A DNA stretch of 64,000 nucleotides from Neptunomonas marina (GTDB lineage: Bacteria > Pseudomonadota > Gammaproteobacteria > Pseudomonadales > Balneatricaceae), in NCBI RefSeq assembly GCF_004005935.1, contig NZ_SACQ01000008.1, positions 1 through 64,000 on the forward strand, given 5' to 3'. Below, piece by piece: positions 6,598 to 15,099 of the stretch. The first letter of the stretch is position 1. Each line of letters opens with the position of its first letter. The notes below the pieces were generated by a model. That model was not told where the DNA came from and ran no database searches. It was given only the letters and a program-made list of their open reading frames with translations. Both the position numbers and the translations under genes were made by a program.

Positions 6598-8916
6598 ATG
6601 AGGAAGTGGCTGCTAGCCTTCACAGCGATGCTGATGGTGCTGCCGGTAGCGCTTTACATCTCCCTGCCCTTTCTTGCCAAGTCCGCAGTAGAGAGCTGGC
6701 TACTTGATCGCGGCTTTTCAAATCCGCAGTTCGCACTGGACTACCCTGAATTCCGCCAACTACGTATTAGCCAGCTAAGCGCCCAAAAAGTCACACAAGA
6801 CCGCACATCAACGCTCGAAGTTGGGCCCGTTACCGTATCTTATGAACCGTTGACCCTCATCTTGGAGCAGCGCTTAACGCGCGTTGAGATACCTCAAGCC
6901 AGTTTAACGGTTGAGCTCACGGGCGAGCCGCCAGCCAATATATCGGAAAGCTCCCCCCTCGATCTGTCGCTACTGATGCCGAACGAATGGATGCAACTCT
7001 CTCCTGCCGAGGAACTCGTCATTGGTCAGCTTCAGCTAACTTGGCTCGCGCCCACGCAACCTAAGCTACGTTTCGATGGCAACGTATACCTTACTCAAAC
7101 CCAGTTATTATCTCGCGTATTAGCAAACGTAGCAGATAAACAGGTGGTCCGTGCCGACATCACGGTTAGTGCCGATAACCGTGCCACTCTGGCGCTACTG
7201 GAGCGCAATCAACGCTTTTTTAATAGCGATATTGAGCTATCTCTGCACGAAGCAACGCTGCAAACTAAGCTCAGCTATCAGTTGCAGCTTCAAGGCCTTG
7301 CAAGACTATCCACTGAGGTCGCTCAACAATATCAGCAGACACTACCACGGGAGTTCGATCAAACCCGTGGCAGTCTAAAAGGGGCTGCAAGCCTTGCGGC
7401 CCGTCGAAACTTTACTGGCGATGTAACACAGTGGCTCAAAGCACTCGCTATTTCTGGGAGCCACACACTGGTTGCAAGCCACCCAAAACCACTCGCCTTT
7501 GTCGGACAAACACAGTTAGAAGCAGCGCTATCTCATCAATCACAGGGTATCGATCAGTTTAATGTGACCCTGAACGAAGCTACGCTGCAGTTAGCGCAGA
7601 TCAAGCATGAAGTCCATGCCGCGCGCGCGATAGCCAATCTCACCGCCCCGTTTAGTGTAAAGCTCCCCGTTGATCAGCCACTCACAGCTGTGCTGTCACC
7701 GCTGCATGTCGCGCTTAATCTGGAGCAGCTCAAATACGATACGACGCATATTAAAGCGCTGGACGCCTTGTTAACACTCGAGAATATCGCACCAACAAAA
7801 CTCAGCGCCAATGCCACGCTAGCGGTCAGCCCATTTGTGATACAGAGCGGGCAAACAACAGCGCCCCCCATCGGCTTATCTGGCTCTACTTACATCGCAT
7901 GGCCCAATGTTAAAGCTGGCTTAGAGGTCTCGCTGCCCTCTATTCCCGCTAAAGGTGCTGGCGCCGTCACCTATAATGCAACGTCTGATGTTGCCGATGC
8001 ACGCTGGCGCTTGGCGGAGTTTAATCTCGCTGATAGCACCGCAACACTGTTAGCGATACTCCCGAAAGAGATAAAGCAACAAGTTCCTGATGAGCTAAAA
8101 GTGCTATCGGGTACCTATGCGCACCATGGGGCCTTTGAATGGCGCCAGGGCCGCTTAGATGGCAAGTTGCATCACAGCCTGAATAACCTTGCGCTGGTGC
8201 TGGAAAACAAAGCACTCCAACAAGCGTTTTTATCAGGAACCACCTTCTTGCGCGGTAGCCGCCTCGACCAGTCCCTCAAGGCGAATATCGATACTGTGGC
8301 AGTGGGCACTCCCATTACCGATATATCGCTCGAACTACGCCTCAACAATATTACTCAAAAGCCTAGTCTCGACCTCAAACACGCCCATTTGCAGTTACTC
8401 GGCGGCAGCGCGAGTGTGTTGCCTCTGTTTACCCGGCTGGACGCGGAAAAAATTAGCGCCAGCGTAAAAATTTCGGAACTTTCTCTACAGGAGATACTCT
8501 TACTAGAACAACAACCCGGCCTTACAGGCTATGGTATCCTTGATGGCGAACTCCCCCTTCAGTTCATGCCATCAGGGGTCCGGGTCGTTAACGGAACCCT
8601 CGCCGCACGCTCCCCAGGTGTCGTTCAATATCAGCCCGACGCAAGCGTCAAAGCACTAGGTCAACAAAACCTTGGTTTAGGTGTAGCCCTAGATGCTCTT
8701 GAGAATTTTCACTTTAATCACCTCTCTGCGAAAGCAAACTATGAACCTGACGGTTCGTTATTGCTGGCTACACGCATAGAGGGAACGAACCCAGATTGGA
8801 ACCAAGGCCAACCGGTTAACTTTTCGATCAATATTGAAGAAAACGTACTTAAATTATTAGAAACGCTTCAGTTTGCCGACAAATTGACGCAACAAATAGA
8901 AAAGCGTTATCGTTGA
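6598..8916 (+). CDS. ydbH: YdbH family AsmA-like envelope protein
   Basis: 772 residues. One N-terminal membrane anchor (about 5-25) is followed by a very long beta-rich periplasmic region with repeated amphipathic strands, as in AsmA-like proteins. The identification rests on the combination with ynbE and ydbL immediately downstream, the conserved trio of Enterobacteria, plus the C-terminal INIEENVLKLLETLQ pattern. In E. coli, YdbH acts redundantly with TamB and YhdP in moving phospholipids to the outer membrane. AAGGAG lies 6-7 bases upstream of the ATG. Confidence 0.85.
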   Translation: MRKWLLAFTAMLMVLPVALYISLPFLAKSAVESWLLDRGFSNPQFALDYPEFRQLRISQLSAQKVTQDRTSTLEVGPVTVSYEPLTLILEQRLTRVEIPQASLTVELTGEPPANISESSPLDLSLLMPNEWMQLSPAEELVIGQLQLTWLAPTQPKLRFDGNVYLTQTQLLSRVLANVADKQVVRADITVSADNRATLALLERNQRFFNSDIELSLHEATLQTKLSYQLQLQGLARLSTEVAQQYQQTLPREFDQTRGSLKGAASLAARRNFTGDVTQWLKALAISGSHTLVASHPKPLAFVGQTQLEAALSHQSQGIDQFNVTLNEATLQLAQIKHEVHAARAIANLTAPFSVKLPVDQPLTAVLSPLHVALNLEQLKYDTTHIKALDALLTLENIAPTKLSANATLAVSPFVIQSGQTTAPPIGLSGSTYIAWPNVKAGLEVSLPSIPAKGAGAVTYNATSDVADARWRLAEFNLADSTATLLAILPKEIKQQVPDELKVLSGTYAHHGAFEWRQGRLDGKLHHSLNNLALVLENKALQQAFLSGTTFLRGSRLDQSLKANIDTVAVGTPITDISLELRLNNITQKPSLDLKHAHLQLLGGSASVLPLFTRLDAEKISASVKISELSLQEILLLEQQPGLTGYGILDGELPLQFMPSGVRVVNGTLAARSPGVVQYQPDASVKALGQQNLGLGVALDALENFHFNHLSAKANYEPDGSLLLATRIEGTNPDWNQGQPVNFSINIEENVLKLLETLQFADKLTQQIEKRYR

Positions 8917-8942
8917 CCCACTCTGCCGTCATGGAGATAGTT

Positions 8943-9140
8943 ATGCAGCAAAGGCTTACGGTTATCAGCCTGATTTTTGTCGGAGCCACGCTATTGGCGG
9001 GCTGCGCACCACGCGTCGAAGTCGCGGTTCCTAATGAACCCATCACCATCAACCTCAATGTCAAAATTGAGCATGAGATACTGGTTAAAGTTGATCGCGA
9101 GATTGACCAACTGCTTGATGACCAAAGTGACCTGTTCTAA
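8943..9140 (+). CDS. ynbE: YnbE family outer-membrane lipoprotein
   Basis: 65 residues. A signal peptide ends in the lipobox LLAGC with the modified cysteine at residue 21; the short mature part contains the family pattern PITINLNVKIEHEI. The start is the ATG at 8943 with GGAG at 8933-8936; an upstream TTG in frame overlaps the ydbH stop and is unlikely. In E. coli, YnbE is the outer-membrane partner of YdbH. It sits between ydbH and ydbL. Confidence 0.9.
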   Translation: MQQRLTVISLIFVGATLLAGCAPRVEVAVPNEPITINLNVKIEHEILVKVDREIDQLLDDQSDLF

Positions 9141-9153
9141 GGAGACCCGACAG

Positions 9154-9492
9154 ATGCCTCGTACGATAAAACAGATCTTGTTAACAATGGTACTCAGCAC
9201 ATTGTTCACGAACGCTTGGGCGCTTTCCTTAGATGAAGCAAAAGCCAAAGGTTTAGTGGGTGAAACGCAGCAAGGCTATCTTGCCAGTGTTACCGCCACA
9301 CCTTCTGGTGATGTCCGTGCGCTGATCGATTCGATCAATAAAAAGCGAGCGACCGCATACCAGCAAAGTGCCAGCAAAGCAGGCGTTGAGCGTAGCGTTA
9401 TCGAAGCACGTATTGCACAGCGTCTTTATGAACGCGCAGATTCCGGTAGCTATTTGAAATCACCTGCCGGTCAGTGGTATCGCAAACCATAA
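9154..9492 (+). CDS. ydbL: YdbL family periplasmic protein (DUF1318)
   Basis: 112 residues with a signal peptide cleaved near ANA/WA (about residue 22-24). The DUF1318 pattern follows: AKAKGLVGE, then GYL and INKKR-A-Y, ending GQWYRK. In E. coli, YdbL helps the YdbH-YnbE bridge. AAGGAG precedes ATG 9154. The three genes ydbH-ynbE-ydbL are tightly spaced and surely co-transcribed. Confidence 0.92.
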   Translation: MPRTIKQILLTMVLSTLFTNAWALSLDEAKAKGLVGETQQGYLASVTATPSGDVRALIDSINKKRATAYQQSASKAGVERSVIEARIAQRLYERADSGSYLKSPAGQWYRKP

Positions 9493-9511
9493 TTTAGGGA
9501 AGTAATCTGCC

Positions 9512-10036
9512 GTGGCTACAATCGACGATGCACTCTTCTCTTACCGACGACTCAACCTGCTAGGGTTCGCTCTATCGGGCTGTGGGTTAGCTTATGCCTC
9601 TATTAGCTTAGCGCCCGTGTTGGAAGGTATCGATTGTGGCCTTTGCGCAATAGCAAGAGCTAGCCTATTGGGTCTGAGCATCCTGTTTGTGATCGCATTC
9701 TTGTTAAACCCTTGGGTGACGGGCCAACGCATTTTGGCATTCATCGCGCTGCTCATTGCAGCGGCAGGAATGGCAGCGTCGGTTAGGTATCATTGGCTCA
9801 GCGCATCGTTTGCACCTAATGAGTGTTCGCTTGGGCTTGATGCTCTAGAGGGCACTCCCCTCTTTCAAACACATATTGCTCCATACCTACCCACAGGTAC
9901 CGAGTGCATTCCGCCGAGTTGGCAGTTCTACGGTTTGAATCTTGCGGATGTTGCCATGTTACTCTTCTTTTTGCTGATCTTAATAGCCAGCCGCCTGTTA
10001 CTCAGACGGCCACCAGCACGACGAACCTACTTCTAA
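9512..10036 (+). CDS. DsbB-like disulfide bond formation protein
   Basis: 174 residues with four membrane helices. The first periplasmic loop holds CGLC (DCGLCAIARA), matching the quinone-linked CxxC pair of DsbB. The second loop holds two further cysteines in the NEC...TEC region before IPPSWQFYG, matching the second DsbB pair. DsbB reoxidises DsbA using ubiquinone. The start is GTG at 9512 with an AGGGAAG site upstream. It may belong to the more divergent DsbB/DsbI branch, so I leave the symbol blank. Confidence 0.85.
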   Translation: MATIDDALFSYRRLNLLGFALSGCGLAYASISLAPVLEGIDCGLCAIARASLLGLSILFVIAFLLNPWVTGQRILAFIALLIAAAGMAASVRYHWLSASFAPNECSLGLDALEGTPLFQTHIAPYLPTGTECIPPSWQFYGLNLADVAMLLFFLLILIASRLLLRRPPARRTYF

Positions 10037-10037
10037 T

Positions 10038-11054
10038 ATGATGTTAAAGAAAACCTTATCGATAGCTGCATTAGCAGCCAGTGCCCCGGTCATGGCCTCC
10101 GAGTGGACGCAAAACTACTACTTCGAGAATGACTTATTTGCCAACACAGACCGCAGCTACACGAATGGCGTAAGGATGTCGGCGGTATCGCCCGATGTCA
10201 CCAGCTATCTGGATGACCCCTCGGTACCTTTATGGCTGCGCCGAGCCAATACCTATCTTGAACCTTTTTATCCTGTCCCAGAAAAATATGGTGAAGAGGT
10301 GAAGCGTAAATTTATCTTCACTTTAGGCCAGCAGATCTACACCCCTTCTGACTCAGAGAGAACGACACTTGACCCAAATGACCGGCCCTACGCCGGCTGG
10401 CTTTATGCAGGTTTTGGGTTTCACGCCGCAACGGCCAATAAGTTAAAGTCGGTAGAGTTCAACCTCGGTATTGTCGGCCCCGCCTCTTTTGCTCATGAGA
10501 CCCAAGACTTCGTGCACAAAATTCGTGGCATTGAGCAGTTCGAAGGCTGGGATAATCAACTCAAAAACGAGCTAGGCCTTCAGCTTGTTTATGAAGAAAA
10601 GCAGGCATGGCGCTGGGACTTTAGCGATGACCTAGGGTACGACTTCATCAGCCACTATGGCGGCAGCATAGGTAATGTGGCCAGCTACTTAAACGCCGGC
10701 GGCGAAATGCGTTTTGGTTGGAACCTACCCAAAGATTTCGGCACATCAGCGCTGCGCCCAGGTGGTGACAACAGCTCGCCAGGAGCAACCCGTACCAGCC
10801 GAAATATCGGCCTACACGGTTTTATCTCTATTGATGGTCGTATCGTGCTCAATAATATTTTTCTCGATGGCAATACCTTCCGCAATAGCCACTCGGTGAG
10901 TAAAAAGCACTTCGTGGCCGACGGAGCCATTGGTATCGCTAGCACTTATGAAAACTGGAAAGTATCAGTTGCACTGGTGCATCGCACTAAGGAGTTCAAA
11001 CAACAAGGCAAAGGCCATGCCTTTGGCTCAATCACTCTCTCCTACAACTACTAA
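10038..11054 (+). CDS. LpxR family lipid A 3'-O-deacylase (DUF2219)
   Basis: 338 residues with a signal peptide (about 1-20) and a beta-barrel pattern ending in an aromatic C-terminus (SITLSYNY), as in outer-membrane proteins. The N-terminal YFENDLFANTDRSYTNGV contains the conserved N-D pair and the S/T-N-G segment. FAHETQDFVHKI supplies the catalytic histidine region of LpxR. LpxR removes the 3'-acyloxyacyl chain from lipid A at the cell surface. It follows the dsbB-like gene by one base, and a terminator comes after it. Confidence 0.88.
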   Translation: MMLKKTLSIAALAASAPVMASEWTQNYYFENDLFANTDRSYTNGVRMSAVSPDVTSYLDDPSVPLWLRRANTYLEPFYPVPEKYGEEVKRKFIFTLGQQIYTPSDSERTTLDPNDRPYAGWLYAGFGFHAATANKLKSVEFNLGIVGPASFAHETQDFVHKIRGIEQFEGWDNQLKNELGLQLVYEEKQAWRWDFSDDLGYDFISHYGGSIGNVASYLNAGGEMRFGWNLPKDFGTSALRPGGDNSSPGATRTSRNIGLHGFISIDGRIVLNNIFLDGNTFRNSHSVSKKHFVADGAIGIASTYENWKVSVALVHRTKEFKQQGKGHAFGSITLSYNY

Positions 11055-11080
11055 ATAGCGCGATCTTTATAAGAAAACAG

Positions 11081-11101
11081 GGAGCCACTCGGCTCCCTTT
11101 C
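11081..11101. terminator. Terminator between lpxR-like gene and TonB receptor gene
   Basis: Perfect 7-bp stem GGGAGCC/GGCTCCC (11081-11087, 11092-11098) with loop ACTC followed by a short T tract. It lies between two convergent genes. Confidence 0.8.
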
Positions 11102-11105
11102 AAAG

Positions 11106-13073
11106 TTAGAATTCACCACGCAAGGTCAGCCAAAACTGCCGACCAGGCTCATTGACCTGTACCGGGTTTGGATCGAAAACATCATCACGGCTTTCATGTA
11201 ATCGGTATGTTTTGTCGAAAATATTCTCGACACCCGCAGAGATACGCCATCCGGCACTGATTTGATAATCCGCATAAAGGTCAACCACGCCGTACCCAGG
11301 TGTTTTTGTTACATCAAGGCCCGCGCAGCTAGAGCTGGCTAGACACACATCGCTCTGCGCCCCTGCTAAGTTCCAGCGTACCCCAGCCTCCCAAGCATCA
11401 CGGCTATAATCAGCACTCAACGACGCCATCAACGGCGCTATGCGCGAGAGCGGTTGATCATCATCGAGGTTATTACCCACCGTGTAACTGAGCTGCCCGG
11501 TAATACGCCAGTGGCTGCCCAAACGAACAGCTTGTTCAAGTTCAAGACCATAAAGCTCGGCAGCCACGTTTTTATAGCGGCTAGCGCCCGCATGTTGGTA
11601 ACGCAGAATATAGTCATCAATACGGTTGTAGAACGCTGAAACCAACCACGGGTGTTGATCGCCCCCGTGTAACGTTAGCGTCAACTGCTGATGTTTTTCA
11701 GGATCCAGCGATGGATTACCAATCCAATTCGACTTCGCCATATATCGCTCAGTGGCATCAGCGGTGCGCACGCCACGCGATAGATTTGCACTAAAAACTC
11801 GCCCTGCGCCAAGGTCATGCTGCCAATTGAGAAAACCTGAAACATTGTGCTCAGTTTGAGGGCTGAGCGCTTGGCCGTACAGCTCAGCTAGCGTTTTACC
11901 AAAGGATCGCTCCCTAGAGGCAGCATCCGCCTCGATGCGATCATAGCGCAGACCCGCTGTTAACTTATCTTGGGCACTTAAATGGCGTGCTACTTCTGCG
12001 AAGACACCTACTTGGTCGATAGATACATCCGGCCATAGCAGCCCCTTTTTTACGCCAGCCGGTAAAGCAAAGATGGCACCGCTCTTGTCGCGCTGCTGCA
12101 TATCAACCCCCGCAGTTAACTCATGCGCGCCGAGCCACCCGGTCGCGGTGATACGCCCCCCGGTTGTGTTGGATTCGCTCGGTGCGGACATCACCATCTT
12201 ACCGCCGCGGCGTGCGGTATCCATAAGGTGGTCCACCTCGCTGCGATAAAGCTCAGCCGAGACCTTCGAGATCACACTGCCTGCGGGTTTGTGCGCTAGC
12301 TTTAGACGGTAGCTATCTGCGTTCGATTTAGGTGAGTCCATACCCGCTCCAGCGAAAGATACATCGCGCTCTTCGTTGCGGTCATAACTGGCTTGAATCG
12401 TTGTGTTTTCGGTAATGTCACCGCCCACAATAATACCTGCGGAGCGCGTCAGGTAGGAGGAGCGCACTTCATCACCCTTGCCATCCCGATAATGGGAAGC
12501 TTCGTCATAGTCACCTACAACGCGCACGTAACCAGATTCACTACCCGCCGCGAGATCGAGACTGCCTTGGCCGCCCTCTGCATTGTCTCGATAGGTGGTG
12601 GATAGATGCCCCACGACACCATCGTCATCGAACATTGGTGTCTGTCGCTCAATCAGTACCGTACCGCCTGTTCCACCGCTGCCGTACTTAACCGTCTCAA
12701 ACCCTTTAATAACGGTTAATGTGTCGTAGCTATTTACACTGGCATAAGTGCTCGGCGGGTCCATGCGATTAGGGCAACCACCATGGATAAAAGCCCCATC
12801 AATGAGCACATTTAACTGAGTTTCGCGCTGCCCACGAATAACCGGATCAATGCCACGCCCGCCCATACGGATACCGCTCACACCGTTTACCTGACGAATG
12901 AGATCAGCTAAATCAGCCGAAGGCTTCTTGGTGAATGTTGTAACGGGCTCCTCTGCCACGTCTCCCAAACGGTCGGCATCGTAAGTAACCTTTAGCGTTA
13001 AGCCCTCATCTGCTGCCGTAAGTAGTGATGTCGATAACAGTGTCATCGCTCCCAAAGCGCCATAGCGACCCAT
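11106..13073 (-). CDS. TonB-dependent copper receptor, OprC/NosA type
   Basis: 655 residues. A signal peptide is followed by a plug domain (about 45-160) and a 22-strand barrel ending in F (FWLTLRGEF). The plug has GGCPNRMDPPSTYA, the cysteine-methionine signature of OprC-type copper receptors, and VIKGFETVKYGSGGTGG. It should import copper across the outer membrane with TonB energy. GGAGGG lies just upstream of the ATG. The DyP peroxidase gene lies 112 bp upstream on the same strand. Confidence 0.87.
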   Translation of the reverse strand: MGRYGALGAMTLLSTSLLTAADEGLTLKVTYDADRLGDVAEEPVTTFTKKPSADLADLIRQVNGVSGIRMGGRGIDPVIRGQRETQLNVLIDGAFIHGGCPNRMDPPSTYASVNSYDTLTVIKGFETVKYGSGGTGGTVLIERQTPMFDDDGVVGHLSTTYRDNAEGGQGSLDLAAGSESGYVRVVGDYDEASHYRDGKGDEVRSSYLTRSAGIIVGGDITENTTIQASYDRNEERDVSFAGAGMDSPKSNADSYRLKLAHKPAGSVISKVSAELYRSEVDHLMDTARRGGKMVMSAPSESNTTGGRITATGWLGAHELTAGVDMQQRDKSGAIFALPAGVKKGLLWPDVSIDQVGVFAEVARHLSAQDKLTAGLRYDRIEADAASRERSFGKTLAELYGQALSPQTEHNVSGFLNWQHDLGAGRVFSANLSRGVRTADATERYMAKSNWIGNPSLDPEKHQQLTLTLHGGDQHPWLVSAFYNRIDDYILRYQHAGASRYKNVAAELYGLELEQAVRLGSHWRITGQLSYTVGNNLDDDQPLSRIAPLMASLSADYSRDAWEAGVRWNLAGAQSDVCLASSSCAGLDVTKTPGYGVVDLYADYQISAGWRISAGVENIFDKTYRLHESRDDVFDPNPVQVNEPGRQFWLTLRGEF

Positions 13074-13080
13074 ACATTAA

Positions 13081-13101
13081 ACCCTCCTAATAAAGAGGAG
13101 T
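13081..13101 (-). promoter_or_regulatory. Hairpin covering the ribosome-binding site of the copper receptor gene
   Basis: On the coding strand CTCCT-CTTTATT-AGGAG pairs a five-base anti-Shine-Dalgarno with the AGGAG of the receptor's ribosome-binding site. It is short and may be chance, but its placement would dampen translation. Confidence 0.35.
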
Positions 13102-13139
13102 ATTTTATGAGCTTACGGCCTATTTTGAGCGTGACATAG

Positions 13140-13151
13140 TGTCGCGCGACA
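13140..13151. promoter_or_regulatory. Perfect 12-bp palindrome upstream of the copper receptor gene
   Basis: TGTCGCGCGACA at 13140-13151 is a perfect palindrome about 65 bp upstream of the receptor start. The placement suits an operator. The binding protein is not identifiable from sequence, and it does not match the CueR-type dyad I know. Confidence 0.4.
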
Positions 13152-13178
13152 GATTGCCGCACGACGAAAGGATAACCC

Positions 13179-13194
13179 CTAGCATCTATGCTAG
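13179..13194. other. Hairpin spanning the DyP stop codon
   Basis: CTAGCAT-CT-ATGCTAG is a 7-bp inverted repeat that includes the last DyP codons and stop. No U-tract follows on the minus strand, so it is not a standard terminator; it could be an mRNA-stability or processing element. Confidence 0.45.
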
Positions 13195-14109
13195 CGATTC
13201 AAACCACTCGCAGGAGGGTGCAAAAAACGCAGCTCCCGTGACAGCTTGTGTGAACTGCAACACCTTATCAGTCGTGCCTGCAGCACTTTTTGCTTGCCCC
13301 ATCATACTACGAAGGATCTCCGTAAAGTTATGGGGAGTACGGCAGTAACTCACAAAAACTAAGCCATTTTGCGTTGTCGTTCCGTACGGCATACTATGGC
13401 GCAACAGCTCAAGAGAGCGGCCTTGCTCATCTTTCAAAGATGCGCGTTTTGTATGGGCAGATAATGGCTTCTCGGCAGACGGGTACTCAATATTGTCATG
13501 CTTAGTTCGCCCGTAGGTATCTTCTTGTGCTTTTAAAGGCTGCTTTTCCCACTTCGCGATGTCATGGATATATCGCTGCACGTGAATATAGCTCCCCCCA
13601 GCAAAAGCATGATCTTCATCGCCAACAACAGCCACCTCGGCGCGATGGGCACCCTCTGGGTTTTCGGTACCGTCTACAAACCCTGTTAAATCACGGTTAT
13701 CGAGATATCGAAAGCCGGAAACCTCTTCCACCACCTCACAAATGCCACCGAGAGCTTGCATCGCCGCTTTACCCATCTCAAATGTAACGTCACGCCGATT
13801 GGAGCGAAGGTGCAAGAAAAGGTCAGCAGGCGTTGCTGGCATGGTGTAGTTATCGGTGGCCAACTCAGGAAAACGGGTCAGCTCACGGGGGCGTTCACTA
13901 AACAGTGTGTCCCAAAAGTCACTACCCACAGCGATGACACTATACGGCGCATTATCGGCATAGCTTTCACATACGCTGGCAACACGCTGATACGCATCAG
14001 ACAACGCAGCGCGCAGTTGATCGCGCTGGCCCGCTTTAACATTGAGCGTAATGAACAGGGCATCAGAACTCGCTGGCGCAACAACGCCCGACTGGTAACA
14101 TACCGTCAT
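13186..14109 (-). CDS. DyP-type haem peroxidase (YfeX-like)
   Basis: 307 residues, full length for class P/B DyP enzymes. Motifs: GFVDGTENP (the GxxDG motif with the distal aspartate), the AHTKRA segment with the proximal haem-ligand histidine, and the later LLRHSMPYG with the conserved distal arginine. It oxidises dyes and other donors with hydrogen peroxide; there is no signal peptide, so it is cytoplasmic unless packed in an encapsulin. The stop codon lies within a hairpin (13179-13194). Read-through could supply some of the copper receptor mRNA. Confidence 0.92.
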   Translation of the reverse strand: MTVCYQSGVVAPASSDALFITLNVKAGQRDQLRAALSDAYQRVASVCESYADNAPYSVIAVGSDFWDTLFSERPRELTRFPELATDNYTMPATPADLFLHLRSNRRDVTFEMGKAAMQALGGICEVVEEVSGFRYLDNRDLTGFVDGTENPEGAHRAEVAVVGDEDHAFAGGSYIHVQRYIHDIAKWEKQPLKAQEDTYGRTKHDNIEYPSAEKPLSAHTKRASLKDEQGRSLELLRHSMPYGTTTQNGLVFVSYCRTPHNFTEILRSMMGQAKSAAGTTDKVLQFTQAVTGAAFFAPSCEWFESLA

Positions 14110-14236
14110 GCTTATACTCCTAAGTTAGATCTGACTTTAGATTAGACGAGTTTAATCGCGCTATGGCGATGAGCTGAGTCAAACTCGCCTATGGTCTAAT
14201 AAGAATGGCACTGGGCTTGAAGCGAATGGGATAACC

Positions 14237-15073
14237 TTATTCAGCACCCAAAGCGATGGGCCGGTCCGCATCGCGAACCCACTCACTCCAAGAGCCAACG
14301 TACACGTTGGTATTCGTTAAGCCTGCATGATGCATCGCCAATAAGTTATGGCACGCTGTAACACCCGAACCACACATATGCGTAACAGGCACTGTGGCAT
14401 CAATCAATGCTAGCCACTCACGACGCAAGACCTCTGGCGTTTTGAACAGGCCAGCTTCGGTAAGGTTTGCTTGAAATGGACGATTGACCGCCCCCGGGAT
14501 GTGCCCCGCAACAGGATCTATCGGCTCAGCGTCTCCTGCAAAACGCTCTTGAGAGCGTGCATCGACTAGCTGTAGTTGATCAAGTTGAGCCAACACCTGA
14601 GCTGTGCTCAGATACTGGCGCGCATCCCACGCCAACGCCGCGGTTGCAGCGCTAGGTTCTAGTATCTCTGTTGAGAGCTCGCCCACTTCCGCCTGCCAAC
14701 TCGGTAGTCCACCGTTGAGCACCGCTACCGCTTCATGGCCAGCCATTCGCAACATCCACCATAGACGCGCCGCCATCGCCCCAGCCATATCATCATAGAC
14801 AACCACTTGAACGCCAGGTGCCACACCAAAAGCCGCCATAGTAGAGATAAAGGCCTGCTCATCAGGTAATGGGTGGCGCCCTACTTGGGCGCTCTTTTCG
14901 CCCGAAAGCACACTTTCCATATCGAGAAAATGCGCGTTCGGAATATGACCCGCCTCATAAAGCGCGCGGCCTTTCGCGAAGTCGGTCAAATAGGCGCGCG
15001 TATCGAAGACAACCCATGATGCGGCATCAAAGTCGGCCTTAAGTTGGTCTGCGTTGATCAATGTCGAATACAT
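14237..15073 (-). CDS. sseA: 3-mercaptopyruvate sulfurtransferase
   Basis: 278 residues made of two rhodanese domains (about 1-125 inactive, 150-275 active). The active-site loop is CGSGVTA, typical of mercaptopyruvate sulfurtransferases rather than thiosulfate rhodaneses (CRKGVTA-like). It transfers sulfur from 3-mercaptopyruvate to thiols or cyanide in the cytoplasm. The ATG at 15073 is chosen because GGAG sits 5 bases before it; a GTG at 15079 overlaps that site. Confidence 0.92.
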   Translation of the reverse strand: MYSTLINADQLKADFDAASWVVFDTRAYLTDFAKGRALYEAGHIPNAHFLDMESVLSGEKSAQVGRHPLPDEQAFISTMAAFGVAPGVQVVVYDDMAGAMAARLWWMLRMAGHEAVAVLNGGLPSWQAEVGELSTEILEPSAATAALAWDARQYLSTAQVLAQLDQLQLVDARSQERFAGDAEPIDPVAGHIPGAVNRPFQANLTEAGLFKTPEVLRREWLALIDATVPVTHMCGSGVTACHNLLAMHHAGLTNTNVYVGSWSEWVRDADRPIALGAE

Positions 15074-15099
15074 GGGCACTCCGGCACGTAATGGCTAAA

